Source of the DNA: Clitoria ternatea
Lineage: Eukaryota; Streptophyta; Magnoliopsida; Fabales; Fabaceae
Assembly (NCBI GenBank): GCA_037962975.1
Contig: CM075676.1
Span: 30,995,001 to 31,059,000 of the forward strand
DNA: 64,000 nucleotides
Reading direction: 5' to 3'
This document shows, in pieces, positions 11,427 to 23,816 of the stretch. The number at the start of each line of letters is the position of its first letter. Positions within the stretch are counted from its first letter, which is position 1. The translations under genes were made by a program, and so were the position numbers. The notes under the pieces are model-generated. The model worked only from the letters and a program-made list of their open reading frames with translations. It was not told the DNA's origin and ran no database searches.

Positions 11427-13877
11427 AGTTAAAGCACGATAATGATTTTGGTGTAATGAGCTGAGGACGAACTAATAGGGTCATGTATCGGTAAGTTAAA
11501 GATAATGGTGGTTCATATGATGATCAATGGCGAATTGATGATATACATGTATATATATATATAATATATATATGATTTCATATGATTAGAATCGTGTAAA
11601 GGTTGATGGAGATGAACAATGTGATTACCTATGTTAAATGAATGATTGCAATGGCATGTATGTGAATCATGTAATATGTGTTTGTATGATGTGGTATGTT
11701 CGATAATTGGGATTAATGATATTTAGCTATATTGAGATAATGAAATATTAAACTGTATGTATGATGAGACGATTTATGATTATGAATCATAGTGTGTACC
11801 AACTATGTGTAGTGTGGTGTGTATTATTTTGGAGATGTATAACTTGATAAGGATAATGACATGATGATTATGAAAAGGTATAACACAGCCTGTGTTGATA
11901 GGTTAGCAAGTCGGCTACCCTGTGTGATGAACACTTGTCAGTTTCTGACAATTATGGTGTGATTGATAAGGTTTTAATTATATTGAGCTGTGTATTATGA
12001 ATGAGATATCCTGAATGCTGTTGAGGGCGGGGAGTGGTCACCGGTGTGTTGCACGAGCAAGGAGCGGCTCCTGACAGGCTTCTAGTAAAGGGATTGTATG
12101 GCTATGCCTATGTTTATATAACTGAATATGTGATTATGTCGTGGAGGACGACCGACGGTATGTGTTACCCTCGTTTTTGGCTTCCGTGGTCAAGTCGGAC
12201 TCAGTTGAGCTACCCAGAGGGCTATGACCCCGTGGTTAAGGGGGAGCTAAGTCAGGCTCGGTGAACCAAGTCGGGTTCATGGGGTGTCAAGTCGGACCTC
12301 CAGCTGAAGGTCGATCCTTTTAGTATCCGAATACTAGGAGTCTATTATATATGAGAGTCAGTTGTGTTTTACACTCATTGACTGATATGTATGTTGTTGA
12401 TGATACTTATAAGGTGTAACTCATATTGTTGAATTGAAATAATAGTGATGTGAATGGGATAATGAATTAAAAAATGAATGGCTACGCATGTATGCTTGGA
12501 ATCAATTGATCATGATGTGATAATGATGGTGTTGGTTTAGTCTAATCAACTTGATTATATAATATACCATTAGAAATTGTAAGATAAGAGAGGATGTAGA
12601 AAGTAATTACTAATATTGGAAGATTGCACCTAGAAAAATAGCTATGTCATACTTTTCCTAGCTTTGATATTGATTTCTACATTAATTCTTAATTCTAGTC
12701 ACTTACCCCCTGTATTATGGTTTTAGTGACTGTTTGCAGGTATGGGTGCACACTGCAAAGGCGAGAGCTAAATGAGGCCAGGGCGATGTGGAATCTAGAA
12801 GAAGAGATGTATATATATGTATATAATTGCTTGTCGATTTATAAAACGTAGGATTATGTTACTTATTGACGTGAAAGTATATTGATGTAGTACGGTAGTA
12901 CTTCATTGCGTTTGTGTGTTATGTGGCACAGAGCCATTGCATGATTGCATGATATGGGCATGTATTGTGTTATATGTATGCTTGAATGAGATATGGAGTG
13001 TGATTGCATATTTAATTGTAGATGGTGATAATTATAATGATTGATGATGGTGGTAGTAATTATATGTGATGTGTGAATTATGACAAATTGAGGCATGGAG
13101 CCATTGATGAGTGAATGATAAATGCTATCAGCAGGTTCTGTTAAAATGCATGAATGTGGTGTGTGATGTGTATGTTGATAGTTTGAGGAATTGATTGATT
13201 TAGTTAATTATGCCTATAAGTAGAGGTTGTGGACTTAAGGAACCGAATATATGATTTTGAGATTCGGCGGGTTTCGGGACCCCCGGAAGGTACCAATAGG
13301 TTCCCTAGGACGTTTAGGATCTGTGTATATTGGCCATGGGCCAATTGGAACCCATTTAGGGTGTTTGATGGAAGGGTTTTGCACCTAAATGACTTAAACT
13401 GTGTTTTGTGCATAACTTGCGCATAAGTTGGAATTTTAGTGAGCGGACGACGCCAACAGTTCTGGATTGGGGAAAACATATGGCCCGTGAAGTTTCGTGG
13501 TAATCGGACCTAAAACGGGCCAATGGGGTAGGTCAGAAGTTGGCCGGTTGGCCTAAATTATGCAGCAGCAGTAGGTGCTGCTACTGATGTTCTGACACGT
13601 AGCGCCAGCCTGGCGCACAACATCAGGACTATGCAGGGAAGCTCACGCGCGAGGCTGACGCGTAACGTCAGACCCCTGTTTTAGTTTTCAGGTTTCCTTT
13701 CAACTTAAGTGATTATGAAACTTATAAATAGGTTATTTAATTCATATTTTGGAACTGTCAATTTAGAATACATGTTTTCTAACTGTTGTACAATTTAATT
13801 ATTTAAAAGTCGAAAAATTTATTGTGAAAATTATTAAAACGGGTAAAATTAAATATAAAATGACGAAGGACGTCACA

Positions 13878-14086
13878 GTAAGGTTGTCAACCAAGTGACT
13901 TCACTAGTAGTATTTGCTAAAGCATGAAATTTTGCGTCAACTAAAGATTTATAAACAACTTCATGGTTCTTTGATTTCCATAAGACCAAGGAATCTCCAA
14001 GGAACACACAATATCCACTTACCTGTGAATATTAAGACAATTGGCCCAATTAGCATCCATGAAGGCCTTCAATTGGAGTGAGGTGC
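13878..14086 (-). pseudogene. H: RNase H, N-terminal part
   Basis: The minus-strand translation reads LKAFMDANWANCLN and later SLEIPWSYGNQRTMKL and NTTSEVTWLTT, the copia RNase H pattern (AFxDADWAxC...SWKSKKQ...AxxxSEVxWLxxLL). It is flanked by insertions A and B, which split the domain into three segments. Confidence 0.85.
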
Positions 14087-16075
14087 TGATGCGAAATCAT
14101 CGAAGATGAAATTCTATGGCAAGGCACCAATCGTTAAGATGTAGAATATTCGATCGTTCCTACGGGGATTGTGTTAAGTACCACAATCTTGAGGAGTCTC
14201 TAGTTGAACCTTACACATAAAACCATTAAAGTCTTTAAGTTTTCTGAATTTTATATTGTTTTTGTGAATTTTCAATAGTAGTGTCACTAAGTGGAATTAT
14301 GTAAACAATTAAACTATACTAAACATACATATTGGAACTGAAATTAGCACACCATAACTCAAATTCGCATGAACTAAGCAGCAGACACAAACAAAGCAGA
14401 ATTCAATTTCACATATGGATAACTCCTAATTCCTTAGGTAATTATCACTAATCAAACCTAGGCTAATCATAATCTCTTAGGTATCAACTTTCAATTGAAT
14501 TTAGATGCGAAATTAAGGTGAGCTGTAACACTATACTAATTCCTTAGGTATAATAACTAGGTCAGCAAATACGAATAAAAATTCCTCACCATGACTCCTC
14601 TCTAGTGAGAAATTCAGAATGCCTAGATTTCCCAATCCTAGGGTTAAAGATGAACAAATATTGTGTTTATAACCTACTCCAATGCATCTTCAGCTTTATC
14701 ACTTGAGATTTAGAGATTTGAAGGATTCATTCAACTCTAATCCAAGAGAATTAGGAACTTATGGAAGGAAAACAAAAATGGATACAAAGGTTGAAGGTGA
14801 CAGATGAAAGAATCTAGAGAGAGAAAACTATTAGAAAGAGAATGTAAATCTGAAAATGAAGTTAGAATCTGAAAATTAGTTATTGGTCCTCCCATATTAA
14901 TTACAATACATGTATATATAGTTTCCTATTTTAATGAAATCCTAAACTAAAATTATATATAGAAAATGGCATTAATTTCACAAAATAAAATAGTTAACTT
15001 AAGTTAACTAAAATTACAACAGTGCAAAGTCTGAAAATTTCCTAAGTTAAATGGAACAGTGCCTTAGCGTAGGAACATTGGCCACTAGCGTACAAACGCT
15101 TGTGTTGTTAAGCATGGAATAGATAATGAGCGTTTACACACTACCAGCCAGCGTATGGGCGTTGCGCTCCTAAAGCAGGGTCTGATGTGAACAATGTGAG
15201 CATATGGATATAGCATGGGATCAGCATGAAGTGAGCGTGAGCACGGTGAGTTCCCGACTTAACTTAAATTCAAGGGTGTGGTCCAAGGTGTGCACATATT
15301 AGAGGGCGTGTCCACGCGTGGATGATAAATCATTAAAGCGTAAATTCCAAAGAGTGAGCGTGAGAACGCGTGATGGCCAGTGTTGGGACGCTGGCCTCCT
15401 GACCTTGATCTGATAATGAGCGTGGGAAGAAGCGTGCCTAGGTGTGAGCATGATTACCTTCTGAATGACACCTGGTGGTTGAAAGAGGACCAATGTAAGC
15501 ACACACTGGCTAGCATGCCTACGCGTGGTGAACTTGGTGAACGCGTATCAGGGTAGGGTGTGTAGGCTCGAGAACACTGAGCTTCTGGACCTTCTTATTC
15601 TTTCATCACTTACTCCAGTGTGGCCGAACACTCCCTAGTGTAGCCATACGTAAGGAAAGTGTTACTCAAGATGCTAGCGTGCAAGTCGAACATTTGTAGG
15701 GCGTGTACACGCCAAGACTCTGATCTTTGAGCTTTATATCCTTTTCATTCAGCGTATTGGTGATGCACTTGTGTGTGTCAACACTGAATTTGGCCTTAAA
15801 ACACCTACCATAGATACAATCCTAGTGTGTAAATGCTAGAAATAAAGGTTAGCACGCTGGAAATATAACACAAAATCTTAGTTTTCATTTCCTTAACTTA
15901 ATTTGACCTAAATCATACATAATTAGGCTTATATAATACAAAATTTAAAACTTCTATCAAATCACGTTTTCTAATTGATAAGCAAATGACCTCAATTTAA
16001 ATGATAAATTAGCTTGAACTTTAAATTAAATGCACTAATAAGTGACAAATAAATAAGTCTTTTCAAGACTTATCA
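14087..16075 (-). repeat. B: 3' LTR
   Basis: It runs from TGATGCGAAATCATCG to AAGACTTATCA and aligns over its length with 19998-21959. It has many GCGT/ACGC words between about 15060 and 15720, and differs from its partner mostly by C-to-T or G-to-A changes at CpG. Confidence 0.9.
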
Positions 16076-16100
16076 CATCCCCAAACTTAAAGCTTGCTTG
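16076..16100 (-). promoter_or_regulatory. B: polypurine tract
   Basis: On the minus strand AAGCTTTAAGTTTGGGGATG directly precedes the LTR start TGATAAGTCTTG. A purine-rich TTTGGGGATG run in this position is the usual plus-strand primer. Confidence 0.7.
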
Positions 16101-18527
16101 TCCTCAAGCAACAACTCAACCTTTTCTACTCAGTGCACTGGGTTCATTTTCCATACCAAACTAAACTTGCACAAGTCCAACTGTATTGCACACCTCTTAA
16201 ATGATCCACAATAACCTGAATACAATACTTAATAGTGGAAGCTATAATGATGATGCTTTTAATCTCACAAGTTAAATGTTTCCCTCTACACTTAGTGTTT
16301 AGGGTAATAATGATAGACACTCACTTGCAGAACAATATGCATGCATAGGCTTGCAACTTCCCTAGGCAATAACATATATAAGTAAATGCACATGGATTAG
16401 CAAAACTTTATTTGGCTTGTAATGAGGTTAAGTTACAGGCTCTATTTTTATTTTTCTGGTTAATGCAAGGTAATGGATATGCTTCATTGAAGTTTGTCTT
16501 GCCTTAACCTTACTACCTTTCTTTTCTTTTCCTCACAAAATTTTTCAGAGAATGATGAAAGGTGTTTATTTGAACTTTTGGTGCTTATTCTTTTCAAACT
16601 TTTTAGATTTTCCTCAATCTCTATTTTTTTTCAGAGCTTTACTCTTTTTCAATTTTTCTTTTGTCTTTTGGATTATCTCTTTTTTTTCTTTTGCTTTATT
16701 TTGCACCTTGTTGTACTTTCATCAACCTCTTGTAAACTTTTCAGATTGTCCCATTTTTTAGAGTATGTTTTATTTTGCTGAGGGGCACACTCTATATCCA
16801 CAAACTTAAATGTTGTTAGTCCTTAGCAACCAATCAAGACAAGACAAGCCTTCGATCAAGCACATCAGGGTTTTCAATAATTATTTTTCTCATGATACCA
16901 AAGCTTGTAATGTCAGGTATACATATAGTAGAATAAATAGCCTGGGGCTCAAACAAAAGGTCAACAAGTAATTATGCATAAGGTAGGCTTGGCTCTGGCT
17001 AAATTATGAAACAGGGCCTTTATCAAATCCATATGACAATTACATACATGCACATGCAAGGAAAGAGGCAAGTTCTGCCACCATAATGTCAAGCAAGCAC
17101 ACTTATAATAAAATTAGGCACAAGTCTCACAATATATAAGGGTACGCATCAAACATCACATCCCCAAACTTAAAGCATTGCATTAGCTTCAGATTATCAT
17201 CCTAAGCTATCATAAATGCACTAGCAATCAGAACATGGCAAGCATGGTAAACTATTTCCAACAAAACTAGCACAAATATGCAATCATGATGAAGTATTTC
17301 CAAAGACAAGCTATCTCAGCATTTGGGGTATGTAAGTCTAAAACTATTTCACATATTTATAGCTTAATCACGCATCTAAATTATTTTTTTTAGTTTTCAG
17401 ACTATAAAGGGTAGGGATAAGGTACTTCCCTTTATTACCTGTGGTGTGGTAAATGGTTGATTGGTGTGTGGTGGAAATTGAATTATTTATAGGAAAATGA
17501 CAATAGCAATGAAATACAATTACAAAACAAAATGAAAGGTGGTTATTGTACAATGGTTCAAAATACAAAACACATGGCGTGAGAGAGAAATGGTGGATAG
17601 ATGTATATGTTGGTGGGTTTTTATAGAGAAAAATATGGGTGTGTGCACACAGTGGATGAGGCGTTTGAATGCCGATATTCTAGCAAGGCATGTACCAAGA
17701 AGCAGGATGTTGGCATAGGTACGCCCTGGAACAGTGTCTCGACACGCGAGTTCTAAAAGAGTATCAGGATGAAGCCATGGTTTGTGTGTTGAAACGTTTC
17801 TGGTAGTGTTATTATGCTAGTTTTTGAAAGATGCACCTGACCTTGATCTCTTGCACACGTTCTTACGCTAGTGTTAACACGCTACCTAGATCGCCCCATG
17901 TGCCTTAGTTTGGATATCTACGCATCTGTACGGTGTTGTTAGCATTGGAACGTTGTAGCTCTGCATCATGGGCCTAATTTCTGACCAAATTATGGGTAGA
18001 TACACACTACTTTGCCATTGAAATGCTGATTGTAGCATGGCTACCTCTGATTTATTCTAATATGAGCGTAGGAGTACTGTAGTTGGCGTGGGCACGCTTG
18101 TGTAGGTACTTAGACTTATCCTTCATTTGAGCAAAGCATGCACCTTGACACTTGACCTTACTTTCTTTGCTAGCATACATACACAAGGACCAACGTCTAA
18201 ACGCTTGTACCATGCAAACTTCAACACACTTTCTTCTTTCTCTTTTTTTCTCATATATTCATATATTATATTTTTATTTTTATATAATTTTTTCTCACTT
18301 TAATATTATTTTTGTATTCTCTCACTTTTTTTATCTTCTTTTATTTTTATACCCATTTTTTTCTCAGAACTCTTTCTCTTTTTTGTTTTTCTATAAATTT
18401 TCTCACCACTTTATTTATGTACAAGAAAATAGAATTAGGCTCATCCACCTAGATCCCATTGCCTGTGACCATAGACTCTTGGTCTTTTTGCTCCAACTTT
18501 TTCATTGTTGTGTTTGAGGCTAATGCT
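16101..18527 (-). other. B: internal non-coding region
   Basis: T-rich on the plus strand (16500-16780 and 18230-18400 are long T/C runs, hence A/G on the element's own strand). The Phe-rich open frames on the plus strand are composition artefacts. A second copy of the ATCCCCAAACTTAAAGC phrase occurs at 17160, so the PPT-like text is duplicated internally. No protein domain is recognised. Confidence 0.55.
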
Positions 18528-19560
18528 CTATACAACTCCCTCTATTTTTCTTTTTCCAGACTTTCTACTATTTCCCTTTCTTTTCCTACTTTTTCTTTTT
18601 CTAATCAGTGTTAGTTTCACTCTTTTTATGCCATAAGCAATGTTTCCCTTGAATTGATAATTCCTATTTTTTGTGGTCTCCATTATTTCAATAGTTACCA
18701 CCATAACAACTTCACCTTGCGGAATTTCTTCCTCTTCATTATCTTCAGTATTAGAATTTATTCTTTGCTCATGAACCTGTATTTCTTCATTTGAATCTGC
18801 GCCTGTAACCATTATAGCATCCAAATTATTGTTAAATGTACAAGATATAATTTCTTTGTTAAATGATACTTCTGCATCATCAACAAAGGGTTGCATCTTC
18901 ACTTCCTTATTGTTTTCTTTTGTCATATCTTCAGCATGGACTTTTTCACAACCTTACTTCTTAGAGAAATAGTCTAATTACAACTCAATCTCTTCTTCTG
19001 AGTAATATTAATCCTTGTTATCATCAAAGAATGCCTTAATTGATAAATCATCCTCTAACTCAAGAGTTTTATCCACCACATAACGTTCATCATTGTATTC
19101 TTCAAATAAGGCAATGGGTGGCACACCATCCTTTACTTCAAGAGTGTCTTTCACCGAGAACCTTTAAGGAAAAGGAAGATATCTCAGATCCTCAAAGTCT
19201 GGTTTGTAGCATTTTTCATCAATTAACTTTTCTTCACTAAATTTTTCTTGAACTTCCTCATGTTCACTTTCTCATTCTGTTTCATCCATCTCAATTTTAG
19301 ATTCACATTCAGGTTCAACTATTTCCTTGTGCCTTTCATCATAAATGTTTTCCAACTGGTCTTCTTCTTCCCCAAACTTAGTTTCTTCATTGGGACTAGC
19401 ATCATCATCCCGTGGCTCTTTATATTGGTCTTCTCTTTGTACAACCTTTGTATTTCTTTGTTCTTTGACCAATTGCTTTGCAATAAAGTCCACCTGCTTT
19501 TAAATATTCGTGATTGAATTATCAAAGTTTCTAAGGTCGGTTTGAGTGAACTCCATGAAT
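18528..19560 (-). pseudogene. B: decayed acidic gag-like reading frame
   Basis: Minus-strand translation is a Glu/Asp-rich protein broken by several stops. It starts near 19555 with MEFTQTDLRNFDNSITN and QVDFIAKQLVKEQRN, which resembles the segment after the capsid in Athila-type gag proteins, continues with an EEDQLENIYDERHKEIVEPE stretch, and ends at 18528 after a Lys/Arg-rich tail (KRKSRKRKG). The longest uninterrupted piece is 18528-18926 (132 codons). Function is unknown; a remnant gag is the best guess. Confidence 0.45.
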
Positions 19561-19971
19561 TAAATCAAAATTCTTTCTAATTTTATGGCTCTTCCTCAAT
19601 TAGTTGTATCTCCTCCACATGGTTCATGCATAATATTTGTGAATATTAAAGAAACTTCTCTAGGGTATCCTCAAGATCCATCACCTATAACTTTTCTTTT
19701 TCCAAAACAACTACAAACAACAAAAGGGCAACAACTAACAACACACAAAACTATTGTCACAGTTAGTGGTAGCAATAATCAATGATTAAAAACAAGTAGC
19801 ACAAAAAAATCAACACAATAGTAACAACCAACGATAATTAAATAGTAATTAACAAAATCCTACTCCAACAAAAAAAAATTCACTAACAACAAACAAAAAT
19901 TACAGAACTAAACAAAAAGAAAAAAATGGTTCAATCTAGTGGCTTCCCAAGGATTAATGATACTAATCACA

Positions 19972-19997
19972 AATCCCCGACAACCACGTCATTAACT
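19972..19997 (-). promoter_or_regulatory. B: primer binding site
   Basis: On the minus strand, just inside the 5' LTR, the sequence GACGTGGTTGTCGGGGATTT resembles TGGCGCCGTTGCCGGGGA, the tRNA-Asp-type PBS of Athila-like elements, with several changes. Confidence 0.6.
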
Positions 19998-21959
19998 TGA
20001 TGTGAAATCATCGAAGATGAAATTCTATGGCAAATGCACTAATTGTTAAGATGTAGAATATTTGATTGTTCACACGAGGATTGTGTTAAGTATCGTAATC
20101 TTGAGGAGTCTCTAGTTGAACCTTACACATAAAGTCATTAAAGTCTTTAAGTTTTCTGAATTTTATATTAGTAGAATTCTGTTAACAATTAAACTATACT
20201 AAACACACAAATTAGAACTGAAATTAGCACACCATAACATAAATTCACATGAACTCAGTAGCAGACACAAACAAAGCAGAATTCAATCTCACAGATGGAT
20301 AACTCTTAATTCCTTAAGTAATTATCACTAATCAAACCTAAACTAATCTTAATCCCTTAGGTATCAATTTTTGGTTGAATTTAGATCTGAAATTAAGGTG
20401 AATCATAGCACTATTCTAATTCTTTAAGTATAATAACTAGGTTAGCAAATGCGAATAAGAATTCCTCACCATGATTCCTTTCTAGTGAGAACTTTAGAAT
20501 ACCTGGATTTCCCAATCCTAGGGTTGAAGATGAACAAATGTTATGTTCATAACCTACTCCAATGCATCTTCAGCTTCATCACTTGAGATTCAGAGATATG
20601 GAGGCTTCATTCAACTCTAATCTAAGAGAATTAGGCATTTATGGAAGGAAAATGAAAATGGATACAAAAGTTGAAGGTGAGATGAGAGAATCTAGAGAGA
20701 GAGAGAAAAAAAAATATTAGAGAGAAAATGGAAATCTAAAAATGAAGTTAGAATCTGAAAATTAGTTATTAGTCCCCCCACATTAATTACAATACATGTA
20801 TATATAGTTTCTTATTCTAATGAAATCCTAAACTAAAATTATTTATAGAAAAATCCATTAATTAAAAGTACAGAATAAAATAGTTAACTTAAGTGAACTA
20901 AAATTACAACAATGCAAAGTCTGAAAATTTCCTAAGTTAAATGGAGCAGTGCCTTAGTGTAGGAACATTGGCCACCATGTATAAACGCTTATGTTGTTAA
21001 GCATGGAACAAAGAATAAGTGTTTACACGCTACAAACTAGCGTATGGACACTGAGCTCCTAAAGTAAGGACTGTTGTGAACAATGTGAGTGTATGGATGT
21101 AGCGTGGGATCAGCGTGAAGCGTGAGCAAGGTGAGTTCCTAACTTAACTTAAATTCAAGGGTGTGGTCCAGCATGTACACATATTAAGGGGCATGTCCAC
21201 GTGTGGATGATAAACCATTAAAGCTTAAATTCCAGAGTGGGCGTGAGAACGCATGATGGCTAGCATTAGGACACTGACCTCTTTACCTTGAGCTAATAAT
21301 AAGCGTGCGAAGGAGCGTGTGTAGGCATGATCATAGTTACCTTTTGAATGACACCTGATGGTTGAGAAAGGACTAGCGTAGGCACACACTGGCTAGCGTG
21401 CCTACCCGTGGTGAACTTGGTGAACACATATCAGGGTAGCGTGTGTAGGCATGAGCACACTGAGCTTCTGGACCTTCTCATTCTTTCATCACTTACTCTA
21501 GCATGGCCACACGCTTCAAAGCGTAGGCACGCATGAGAAAAGTGTTACTCAAGATGCTAACGTGCAAGGCGAATGTTTGTAGGGCGTGTACACACTGAGA
21601 CTCTGATCTTTCACCTTTATAACCTTTTCACTCGGCGTGTTAGTGATGCACTTGTATGTGTCAGTGCTGTATTTGACCCTGAAACACTAACCATAGACAC
21701 AATCCTAGTGTGTAAACACTGAAAATAAAGGTTAACACGTTGGAAATATAACACAAAATCTTAGTTTTCATGTCCTTAACTTAATTTGACCTAAATCATA
21801 CATAATTAGGCTTATATAATACAAAATTTAAAACTTATATCATTTATCACTTTTTCTAATTGATAATAAATGACCTCAATTTAAATGATGAATTAGCTTG
21901 AATTATAAATTAAATGCACAAATAAGTGACAAATAAATAATTCTTTTCAAGACTTATCA
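19998..21959 (-). repeat. B: 5' LTR
   Basis: Partner of 14087-16075, running TGATGTGAAATC to GACTTATCA. A roughly 50-bp segment of the other copy is missing near 20170, and single-base differences are frequent, so the insertion is not recent. Confidence 0.9.
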
Positions 21960-21964
21960 AGTGC

Positions 21965-23160
21965 TAAGTTAAATAAGAGACCTTGACCTCCATTAACCTT
22001 AAGGTATCTGAATAAGTGATGAATAACATCAAGATGTGGTTGTCAAGGGGAAGATATAAATAGGCTTAATTTATTCACAACAAAGTAAATGTATAGCCTA
22101 GAAATAATAAGATACAATAATCTTTGTATTAGTGCACGACATTGGCTAGGGTTGTCTAATAAATCACCTTCTGTAGAACTAAGCTTAAGATTTTGGTCCA
22201 TAGGTAGAGATGCAAGTTTACACTGTAGAAAACTTGTGTTTTCCAATAAGTATAAGGTGTATTTCCTTTGGCAAAGATAAATTCCCTATAAAGATTAAGC
22301 TAGCTCTAGGCTGGGAAAATATCTCATGCCATCAAGAACCTTGAGTTGAACAGCTACTGTAGTTTATGCTTTACTTGATGAATCATGAATTGATTTAGGC
22401 TATTAATGATGATGTCATAAACATACACCAATATAGTGATAGATGAGGTTTGGGAGCTAGAAGGGAATAATGAATAATCACTCTAAGATTGCTTAAAACG
22501 TGCTGAAATGGGTGTGGATGAAAATTTGTTAAAGCCTTTCCTAGATGCTTGTTTGAGGCCATAAATTGACTTCAGGTTTACACACAAGGTTCTCCCTTGA
22601 ACCTTATAACCAAGTGGTAGATCCATGTATATTTCTTTTAAAAAATTAATTCAAAAAAGCATTACTTATATCAAGTTGTAACAATTTCCATCCTTTGACA
22701 GATGCTAAAGAAAGAACCCTCACAATAGTTAATTTTTCTATTGGAGAAAAAATATCAATAAAGTATATGCCAACTTGTTAAGTATAACCCTTGGCAACCA
22801 ACTAGTCCTTTAATTAATTAATTAACCCACTAGATTTTGTTTTAACTTTATACATCCATTTTTAGCCTATAGAATGTTTGCATGACCTTTGTCAATTCAT
22901 TATATTTGACATCTCGATGATAGCAAGTTAGTTCATAAAATTCAGAGATTTGGTTAATGAAATGTGCATAGGTAGAGGATAAAGTTATATGATCAATGTG
23001 AATAGAAATGAGGTAAAGGATGTTGTTACAATCATAATTCTATAGATAAGAAGGTCGTTGAGCAATTCTGCTAGATCTCCAAATAGGATAAGAAGGATTA
23101 ATGTTTATAGGTTCAAGGTTTGTAGTGTTTAGAATATGTGGAAGAGTATAAGTAAGTTGA
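21965..23160 (-). pseudogene. H: reverse transcriptase
   Basis: Minus-strand fragments match copia RT: FIDIFSPIEKLTIVRVL (near 22760), LQLDISNAFLN (22670), then ITILVYVYDIII at about 22405-22435 where YVDD is expected, and GDLLDNPSQCRALIQRLLYL (about 22110-22170). The first catalytic Asp of YVDD is replaced by Tyr (22414-22425). Several stops break the frame. Confidence 0.85.
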
Positions 23161-23816
23161 TCAACTAAGGGTATGGGAAAGACAATGATAGGAAAAAGAT
23201 TTATAGAATAATCAAAATCTAGTAGATCATGAAGGGGAAGTGTCTTTTCAAGAAACATTGTATCTTTGGATATGAGGAATGTTCTTGTAGTGAGATCATA
23301 CTATTTATATCCTTAATAGCATAACGGAACCAACAAACACTACTAGTGTAGTTCTAGGAAAGAGTTTATCTCTTTTAGAGGTAAGAGTGAGAGCATATGC
23401 CAGGCAACCAAACACCCAGAACCTGAATAGTTGGGGGGTTGATTGAACAACAGTTTAAAAGAACACTTGAAGTTTAACACATAGGATAGTGTTTTGTTGA
23501 TGAGATAGATTGTTTTCTTTAAGCATTCCTACCTCCCTAAAAAAAATAAATGATGGGAACTCTAGATTGAAAGTAAAGAACATTTGCCATATTTAAAAGG
23601 GGCAGTGTTTTCTTTTAACCATATAGTTTTGTTGTGGTCACTTTACACAACTATATTAATGAAAAGTTCCTTATGAATCTGAAAAATCAGTCAAGGCCAA
23701 TTCCTTTGAATTATCAAATCTCTAGCATTTAATGATAGCTTGAAGAAATTGTTTCAAGCATATAGACGCATCAGACTTGTGTTGAATTAAATAAGTCCAT
23801 GTAAATCTAGCGTTGG
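23161..23816 (-). pseudogene. H: integrase, C-terminal half
   Basis: The translation gives NARFTWTYLIQHKSDAS at the upstream edge, MVKRKHCPFLNMANVLYFQS (copia ERKHRHLLNxARAL) near 23600, and VFGCLAYALTLTSKRDKLF near 23390, the copia motif after the integrase core. Frameshifts are present. The upstream half lies beyond insertion C. Confidence 0.85.

Larger units (their letters stand above)
10076..13877 (+). mobile_element. Element A: LTR-type insertion (solo-LTR-like) in H
   Basis: It starts TGTAATATCCC and ends GACGTCACA. Flanks are GTAAT (10071-10075) and GTAAG (13878-13882), a 4/5 match to a 5-bp target duplication. Removing it rejoins H's RNase H. No gag, pol, internal LTR pair, PBS or PPT is visible in 3.8 kb, so a solo LTR of a Ty3/gypsy-like family or a non-autonomous derivative is likely. 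It carries microsatellites and GC-rich words such as TGACGCGTAGC near both ends. Confidence 0.75.
14087..21959 (-). mobile_element. Element B: complete two-LTR retroelement without pol (LARD-like)
   Basis: Two similar LTRs of 1989 and 1962 bp flank a 3.9-kb interior. Ends are TG...CA. The flanks GGTGC (14082-14086) and AGTGC (21960-21964) match at 4 of 5 bases. A PBS-like site beside the right LTR and a PPT beside the left LTR set the minus orientation. No RT, integrase or protease is found. The interior keeps one decayed acidic reading frame. It interrupts H between RT and RNase H. Size and layout fit a large retrotransposon derivative of an Athila-like Ty3/gypsy parent; the parent is inferred from the PBS and PPT phrases only. 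Confidence 0.87.

Noticed and set aside
11233..11484. Open frame with Ile-Tyr repeats
   Set aside because: Pure microsatellite translation.
15299..15502. 67-codon minus-strand frame in the B LTR
   Set aside because: Chance opening in the CpG-word part of the LTR, not open in the partner LTR.
16494..16781. Phe-rich open frames
   Set aside because: T-rich stretch of element B's interior; on the antisense strand of the element.
18152..18517. 121-codon plus-strand frame rich in Phe, Leu and Ser
   Set aside because: Low-complexity T/C tract inside element B, antisense to it.
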